Source of the DNA: Isochrysis galbana
Taxonomy: Eukaryota > Haptophyta > Isochrysidales > Isochrysidaceae
Assembly (NCBI GenBank): GCA_018136815.1
Contig: CM030935.1
Span: 5,710,448 to 5,774,447 of the forward strand
Length of the DNA: 64,000 nt
Direction of reading: 5' to 3'
The position numbers and the translations under genes are program-made. Position 1 is the stretch's first letter. Each line of letters begins with the position of its first letter. Shown here in pieces: positions 58,387 through 64,000 of the stretch. The notes beneath the pieces were generated by a model that worked only from the letters and a program-made list of their open reading frames with translations, was not told the origin of the DNA and ran no database searches.

Positions 58387-58429
58387 GAGGGGGGCGGGCG
58401 GGTGGGGGAGGGGGGGGGGGGGGGGGGAA

Positions 58430-58464
<35 letters not shown>

Positions 58465-58553
58465 AGAGGGGGGGGGGGGGGGGGGAAGGGGGGGGAAGAG
58501 GGGGGGGGGGGGGGGGGAGGGGGGGGGGCGGAAGAAAGAGCGCGCCCCCCTCG

Positions 58554-58602
<49 letters not shown>

Positions 58603-58660
58603 CCCCGCCCCCAGCCCCTGCCCCGCCCCGCCCTCCCCCCGCCCCCCCCCCCCGGTGACG
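58387..58660. repeat. Poly-G block followed by a poly-C block
   Basis: Runs of G interrupted by AA, AAG or A (58387-58534), a short spacer, then a nearly pure C block (58552-58660). Single strands can pair across the pair of blocks and form G-quadruplexes. Gly- or Pro-rich open frames here are artefacts. Confidence 0.9.
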
Positions 58661-59261
58661 ATGGGATTCTATTGTGCTCTTTTTCCCCTCTCTGGAAGAC
58701 CACTGAGAGGGGAGAGAGAGAAACAGCGCGCGGAGAGCAGACTCGACCGTGAATCTTGAGAGAGGTACTCTAAGAGAGAGGGCGTCCTCCTCCTCCCCTC
58801 CTCTCTGTGGTCCACGCCGATCCCTTTATTAGGTGTACGTCGCACACATCTCTTCTCTCGAGCGAACCTGTTCGGTGTCATAGGAATCTCTCGTCTCGTC
58901 TCCCTCCCTTCCCTCCTCCTCTCCCTCTCTCGTTTCTGTCTTCTTCTTCTCCCCTGCTTACTGATATTGTACTCTACTCTCTCTTTCAACACATCCGATC
59001 TTCCCTCTCTCTTCTTCTCCCTCTCTCCCCCCCCCTCTCTTTTTCTCCTTCCCTCTCTTTCCCCCCTGTCCTCCTTCCCCCCCTCTCTAAAGTATCCACC
59101 ATCGCTCCATCCTCTCTCTCCCGCCCCCGTCCTCTCACTTGCACCGCCACTCTCTCTTTGTCCCGCTCCACCCCCAAATCCTCCTTCCTCTCTTTATCCT
59201 CCCAATTCGCCATCTCTTCCCCTCGACAGGCACCCACCTATTGTAGAGTACCCCGCTTCCC

Positions 59262-59293
<32 letters not shown>

Positions 59294-59338
59294 AAAAGAG
59301 AGCAAGCAGGTGCGGGACGGGTAGAGAGAGAGAGAGCT

Positions 59339-59369
<31 letters not shown>

Positions 59370-59590
59370 TCCCTCCTTTTTTCCCTCCCTTTCTCTCTGC
59401 GCTCCCCTCTCCCCTCCTCTCTCTCCCCACGGCTCTCCGCCCCCCCCCCCCCCCCCACCCACCTCGTCCCTCCCCTCCCCCTCCCCCCTCCTTCCCTCGC
59501 CCTCTCCGCCCTCCTCTGCTGGCGCATCACACTGGTGCCACAACAGAGGCGGGGGAGGGGAGGAAGAAGGGTTGAGGAAGGCTCCCGCTG
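58661..59590. other. Low-complexity CT/C-rich intergenic DNA
   Basis: Pyrimidine-rich sequence with a (GA)n tract at about 59263-59287 and C-runs at about 59338-59367 and 59441-59457. It is the immediate upstream region of the adhesion-type gene; an in-frame TGA lies at 59573. No other gene is supported. Confidence 0.6.
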
Positions 59591-62500
59591 ATGCACACCC
59601 TCGCGAGGCTCGAGGGATGGGCAGGTGGGCCCCAAAGCTGGAGGGCGGCTCGCCTGGATTGCGAGGCCCACCCCGCCTCTGCGCTTCAGTGGCTCGCCTT
59701 TGCCGGACTAGCCGCCGGTGGACCGATTACGATCGGTCCAAACGGATCGCTCCTCGTCACGCAGCCTGGCTCGCTCTGGCTCAGCGTGAGCGTCCACGCG
59801 GCAGAGGGAGCAGAGGGAACCTCGCCCTTCAGACATCTCGTCGTCGGCCAAGCCGCAGCCGACGGAGCGCTACCTGCGCGACAGAGGAGATGCGCCGGGC
59901 ACACCGGCGCGTGCGGCGCTTGCCTGGACGGCTTCGTCCTTGCAGATTGCGGCTGTCTAGGTCCCAGCACCACCGTGAGCTACCGCGCGCGCATCGGCGC
60001 CCAGGGTGCCGTCATCCGCGTCGCTGCGGTCCCTGCGCACTGGTGGACGGGGAAGGGGGACAAGGCCGAGTACGACAAGGTCGTGCGCGGGCACTTGCAG
60101 CTTGCCTTTCAGCCCGAGGGCGCGGCCGACATCGAGCTGCCCAAGGATCTGGTACCGGGGGAGTGTGAAGACGAGTGCCTCGCTCCGCACGTGCCGAGGG
60201 CGCCGTCCGAGTCCGAGGCGCTGTGGTGGTGGGCAGGAACAGACCGCGGGACTCCAGCGCTTCCATTGGCGCCGCCACCGCCGCCGCCCTCTCCGTCTCC
60301 ATCCCGACCCCCTCCGCCGCCCTCTCCGTCTCCATCCTCCCCCCCTCCGCCGCCCTCCCCGTCTCCATCCTACCCCCCTCCGCCGCCGCCACCTGCGCCA
60401 CCACCACCAGTGCACCCACCACAAGTACCGAGGGGTGAGCCGGCGCACCCGCCGCCACCACCTCGCCCTCCCCCGCCGTTGATTCCTCCTCCTCTCCCGC
60501 CGCCACCATCGCCAACCCCCCCTGTGTCGCCGCCACCATCGCCACCCCCCCCTGTGTCGCCGCCACCGTCGACACCGCCACCATCACCATCCTTGCCCCC
60601 CTCACCATGGCTGCCGCTCCCCTCACCACCGCCGCCCCCTCCCTCCCCCCCACCGCCGTCACCGCCGCCTTCGCCAGACCTGCCTGATGTGCGCACCACA
60701 GCCTACGCATCCATCGGCGAATGTGCGGCCGATAGTTTGCTTCGCCACGTCCACCCGAAGATCGCCCCTGCGGCGGGGGCCCTTGGCGCGCCAACACCGA
60801 TCACCTCCATGCGCTTCTTGTCAGCCTCCGTGCCATTGACAAATGCGAGCGCCTCCGAACTCTCCTTCGCGCTCGGCGCACCCTTCGTGCTGTCTGGTGA
60901 GGCGCCGCTCAACCTAAGCTTGCACGGCTTGCCGTTGGCTCTCCCTGCCTCCTTTGTGCAGGCGGGCGCTCCGGCGGCCTCGCTCTCCGCAGTCCTCCAG
61001 TCTACTTCAGCTTGGATCGATCGCCCAACTGTCATGGCGCGCTTCATGGCGCGCGATGCATGGGGCTCGCCGGCGGTATCGCCCGACAGCTACCGCGCTA
61101 TGATTGTCTTGCAAAAGGGCGACGAATCGGTGGATGCGGTCTGCCAGAATGCCGAGGGGGTAGTGGGGACAGGCCTCGATGTGGCAGCTGCCGCCCTCAT
61201 TGGCCAATGCTCCATTGATGCGCCAAGCAGCTGGTTCACACCAGGCGATGGGAGCGCGTCGGTGTGGGTGCGCTTGCAGCCCACGGTGGTCGGGTCCCGT
61301 TCAGCCGAATTGGCCTTGGGAAGAGTCCGGCTTGTGCTTCCCCCGGCGTGGTACCATCCTTACCTGCTTCAGAACTCTGGCCGGCCGCCTACCAGCCTGC
61401 CTCATATCGGAGTAGCGCCGGCTGCCGTGTACGCATCACTCCCTCTCCACCCTGTGTACACTGGTACGCGGGAGGGCGGTCACGGGCTTCCGGCCGGCTC
61501 CTCGGCCGCAGAGGCATTTGCCGTCCGTGTCTTCGCCTCAACGGCATTTCTGCCCCTAAACTCGTGGCGCGTGAAGATCCACTTCGATCGCCTCCTTTTC
61601 ACCATGGAATCCTCAGTTGTGGACCCTGCCTTCAAACCTCCCGTCGCCACGGACAACGTTGACGGCGTGTCGTTCGCTTCGGCTGGGCTGGCGTGCGGCA
61701 CAGAATGCTCCGAAGATCAGCTGCAGGCGGCGACGGGCAGCGCGGTGCGTCTCATGTCTCTCACGCTACGTCCCCGCACCGGCGTCGCCACTAGTGCCGA
61801 TCTCCGCCTCCGCCCTTTCGCCTTCGAGCTGCGCTCGTTTGGTGGCGCCTACATCCTGGAGCGAGCCCGAGGCGGCGTCCTTGCCTTTGATGCCGCTGTG
61901 ACCGTCGACCAGGGGCGAGTGCAGCTGCAGACGTCGCGCCCCGCGGGCATTATGAGCTACATCAGTAACTCTGGCGGTGCCCCCGCGCGCGTTCTGCCCA
62001 ATGTGGCCCGGCTCACGGGCCGCGACTCGGCCTATGACGTGCGAGCCATCGCGGTGGCAGATGACGCCGAGGGGGCTCGTGCACCGCTCGCGCTCGTGCC
62101 TGACGACGGGGCATCTTCTTGCCACATCCTACGTGCTGTCGAGACGTCTGATTCTTCTGCCGCCGGCACTTCGTTTGGCTTTGGTGGAGGCTTTGAATGG
62201 CTTGGCTTTGAGGGCGGGGAGCAAATGCAAGAGACGCTCTCTGCCTCCAAGGTGTTCTCGTCCTGGAGAGATTGCCACGTTCGCTTGGGAATCGCTCAGC
62301 AGAATAGCGCGGAGCGAGTCGAAATGCGTCTTGTGCGCGGCTCCGCGGACGATCGCTTGACCTCTGATTTTTCTTTCGGTGTGTGGGCGCCCAAGAAGGT
62401 GGAGATAATCCTCAGCGATGCCTCACTAGATCGCATCGCTCCTCTCGCCCGCGATGGCTGCGATACACCGCTCTATCAATCTGCTCGAGCGACGGCCCTG

Positions 62501-64000
62501 GCAGACGGCTATGACGTGACGCCCATTGTCACCTTCATCACCACCGATCCAGCCGTAGCTTCAGTTTCGTCGCAAAATGTAATCGTTGGGCACTCGGCTG
62601 GATCGGCTCAAGTTCGTCTATACGATGACGCTGCGGAGGAGGAGAGCGCCCACGTCCAAGTCTCCGATCAGACTCCCGTCCACGCTGTCCAACTCTCCAC
62701 CAGGCTCGTCGCGGCCACGCAGTGGGACATCCGTGTAGCGACCGACGCGCCGCCGACGGCGGCCGCGGCCTCGCTGCGCGGAGTGGCTCAATTCGACACC
62801 TCTCTACGTAGAGAGGGGAGCGAGGGGACGCTCTACAGCACTGTGCTATGGAGCGATGGCAGCGAGGAGCCGCTCAGTCCAAGGGCAAACCTTGATATGA
62901 GGGCGGACTCGCACGACATTGAGCTGTTGCACCCCACACGCGAGGACACCCCTTGGCGTGCGCGTGTCGCAGTGGGAGCGGAGCCAGGTTGTCACTCTGT
63001 GGCCGTTAACTGGACGCAATGTGGCGCCGTGCTAGCTCAGGGCTTCGCTCCGATCGCGCTAGCGCTGCCTACGCCAACCGGTGCAGAGCTGACACTGAGC
63101 CACAAGCGGCTGTCGCCCCCGGACGACGACGCTGCGCGCGCCGGGGTCGACCTACCCTCAAGCTCCACGCTCTCGCTAACAGTGCAGTACCTGGATACTA
63201 ACTCGGGAGAGGCTACGAGTCGGGATTTGACCGGTGATGAGAGAGTGACCCTCTCCGTGGAGCCGACAACCGGATGCGCGGCGGTGGACTCGGACGGGCG
63301 GTCCATTCACATCTTGCCATCAGCGCGATGCACCTCTGTCACTCTTACGGCTACTGTGAGACTTGGGGGCCGAGGTGCTGCTCCTATCGTCGCCAACGCT
63401 TTCGTGGTGGTCGCGAGGGTGGACTCGGCGACGTTGGACTTCGTTGGCGACGAGAAGGTTGCCACCTCGGGGGTGGACGCCGCTGCGAACGCTCGTGTTG
63501 GGGTGACGCGCATCGGCCGCGTCCAGTGCACTGACACCCCTGGGAGCACTGTTGTTTTCCATGGGGCATCGGCGCGGCTGCAGGTCTTCCTCGACGACGC
63601 TCCAACCACACCGATTGACGTGTCCTCCCACGCGGTGTTCGGCTCCTCCAACGAGGCCGCCGCGCGCGTGCTCGATGCGGGCAGCAGCCGCCTCGTGGCG
63701 GTCGGCCCCGGAAAGGCCCGCGTTGAAGGACGCTTCGGAAGATCCACCAGTGCGGCGGCAGTGCTCACTGTGGAGGACGCTGTGCTAGATCGCGTTACAC
63801 GCATCGACTGGCGAGCTTTCCGACTCGACGGGAAGTCGACGTTGCGTGGTGTCGCTCACAGCAAGTATGCCACCCGGCTGCGCATCGAGTGGGCTTCGGG
63901 CCTTCGCTGGTCCCACTGGGCGAGCGACACACTTGCCGCCGAGGCACTCGTGGCCTTCACCTCATCCGATGAGATCGCGGTGGATGTCTCACCCGACGGA
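59591..64000 (+). CDS. TMEM132-like adhesion-type protein (incomplete at window end)
   Basis: The frame runs from an ATG at 59591 (after an in-frame TGA at 59573) to the last base without a stop, at least 1,470 codons. Order: N-terminal domain with a Cys cluster (CAGHTGACGACLDGF, CGC) at about residues 103-120; a Pro-rich linker (about 224-364; repeated PPPSP units); then a long beta-rich region. Positions about 935-1140 show the clearest family likeness: TFITTDPAVASVSSQN, a Big-2/Ig-like repeat (IVGHSAGSAQVRL), VQVSDQTPVHAVQLSTRLVA and VLWSDGSEEPLS, in the same order as the Ig-like BIG2 and following domains of TMEM132. TMEM132 proteins are animal cell-surface adhesion molecules with cohesin and Ig-like domains. 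No signal peptide is visible at the chosen start, so an upstream exon may exist. The family assignment is from motif order only. Confidence 0.6.
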   Translation, partial: MHTLARLEGWAGGPQSWRAARLDCEAHPASALQWLAFAGLAAGGPITIGPNGSLLVTQPGSLWLSVSVHAAEGAEGTSPFRHLVVGQAAADGALPARQRRCAGHTGACGACLDGFVLADCGCLGPSTTVSYRARIGAQGAVIRVAAVPAHWWTGKGDKAEYDKVVRGHLQLAFQPEGAADIELPKDLVPGECEDECLAPHVPRAPSESEALWWWAGTDRGTPALPLAPPPPPPSPSPSRPPPPPSPSPSSPPPPPSPSPSYPPPPPPPAPPPPVHPPQVPRGEPAHPPPPPRPPPPLIPPPLPPPPSPTPPVSPPPSPPPPVSPPPSTPPPSPSLPPSPWLPLPSPPPPPPSPPPPSPPPSPDLPDVRTTAYASIGECAADSLLRHVHPKIAPAAGALGAPTPITSMRFLSASVPLTNASASELSFALGAPFVLSGEAPLNLSLHGLPLALPASFVQAGAPAASLSAVLQSTSAWIDRPTVMARFMARDAWGSPAVSPDSYRAMIVLQKGDESVDAVCQNAEGVVGTGLDVAAAALIGQCSIDAPSSWFTPGDGSASVWVRLQPTVVGSRSAELALGRVRLVLPPAWYHPYLLQNSGRPPTSLPHIGVAPAAVYASLPLHPVYTGTREGGHGLPAGSSAAEAFAVRVFASTAFLPLNSWRVKIHFDRLLFTMESSVVDPAFKPPVATDNVDGVSFASAGLACGTECSEDQLQAATGSAVRLMSLTLRPRTGVATSADLRLRPFAFELRSFGGAYILERARGGVLAFDAAVTVDQGRVQLQTSRPAGIMSYISNSGGAPARVLPNVARLTGRDSAYDVRAIAVADDAEGARAPLALVPDDGASSCHILRAVETSDSSAAGTSFGFGGGFEWLGFEGGEQMQETLSASKVFSSWRDCHVRLGIAQQNSAERVEMRLVRGSADDRLTSDFSFGVWAPKKVEIILSDASLDRIAPLARDGCDTPLYQSARATALADGYDVTPIVTFITTDPAVASVSSQNVIVGHSAGSAQVRLYDDAAEEESAHVQVSDQTPVHAVQLSTRLVAATQWDIRVATDAPPTAAAASLRGVAQFDTSLRREGSEGTLYSTVLWSDGSEEPLSPRANLDMRADSHDIELLHPTREDTPWRARVAVGAEPGCHSVAVNWTQCGAVLAQGFAPIALALPTPTGAELTLSHKRLSPPDDDAARAGVDLPSSSTLSLTVQYLDTNSGEATSRDLTGDERVTLSVEPTTGCAAVDSDGRSIHILPSARCTSVTLTATVRLGGRGAAPIVANAFVVVARVDSATLDFVGDEKVATSGVDAAANARVGVTRIGRVQCTDTPGSTVVFHGASARLQVFLDDAPTTPIDVSSHAVFGSSNEAAARVLDAGSSRLVAVGPGKARVEGRFGRSTSAAAVLTVEDAVLDRVTRIDWRAFRLDGKSTLRGVAHSKYATRLRIEWASGLRWSHWASDTLAAEALVAFTSSDEIAVDVSPDG

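Noticed and set aside
58807-60168. Long forward frame across CT-rich DNA before the adhesion-type gene
   Set aside because: Composition is low complexity, and the frame overlaps the supported gene out of phase (the true frame has codon starts equivalent to 59591).

Overview
This is a nuclear window from a GC-rich eukaryote, most likely a unicellular alga. The evidence is GT-AG and GC-AG introns, a plant-type mitoribosomal protein mL43, a plant-type L-galactose dehydrogenase, kinesin, HECT ligase and LIFEGUARD (TMBIM) genes, and abundant retroelement and MITE debris. A haptophyte or a related alga with a red-derived plastid is my best guess, but the sequence does not fix the lineage.

Layout. 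1-10.5 kb: a YchJ-like SEC-C protein (1013-1696, +), a fragment of a cytochrome b561 domain (about 3044-3358, +), a TPR protein (4725-5999, -) and a five-exon L-galactose dehydrogenase-like aldo/keto reductase (8765-10488, -). Dispersed repeats and a 312-bp (CT)n tract lie between them. 10.5-15 kb: repeats, a decayed LINE and long purine/pyrimidine tracts. 15.0-36.9 kb: one enormous HECT E3 ubiquitin ligase gene. It consists of two long open frames that join in frame across a 75-nt intron, giving about 7,280 residues. 37-47.2 kb: repeat modules, a two-exon TMBIM/LIFEGUARD gene (40370-41315, -), mL43 (43570-43962, -) and a broken DDE (pogo/CENP-B-like) transposase gene (44236-46612, -). 47.7-53.9 kb: a kinesin-4-like motor (+), more repeats and a peroxiredoxin-like gene (-). 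54-59.5 kb: a repeat mosaic, the C-terminal part of a Ty3/gypsy chromovirus polyprotein, a SANT/Myb-like ORF and extreme G/C homopolymer tracts. 59591 to the window end: a reading frame still open at base 64000 that encodes a Pro-rich, TMEM132-like adhesion-type protein.

The host genes have no evident shared pathway and look like ordinary eukaryotic neighbours. The intergenic DNA is a mosaic of at least seven dispersed repeat families (called R1-R7 below). Several carry short perfect hairpins with 4-nt loops at or near module junctions, above all an AACTAAGT-ATAA-ACTTAGTT palindrome found seven times. One repeat copy contains a 446-bp MITE with an 8-bp target duplication, and a second copy of the same repeat preserves the empty site. 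I found no tRNA, rRNA or CRISPR features. Exon boundaries were inferred by reading frame and family motifs only.
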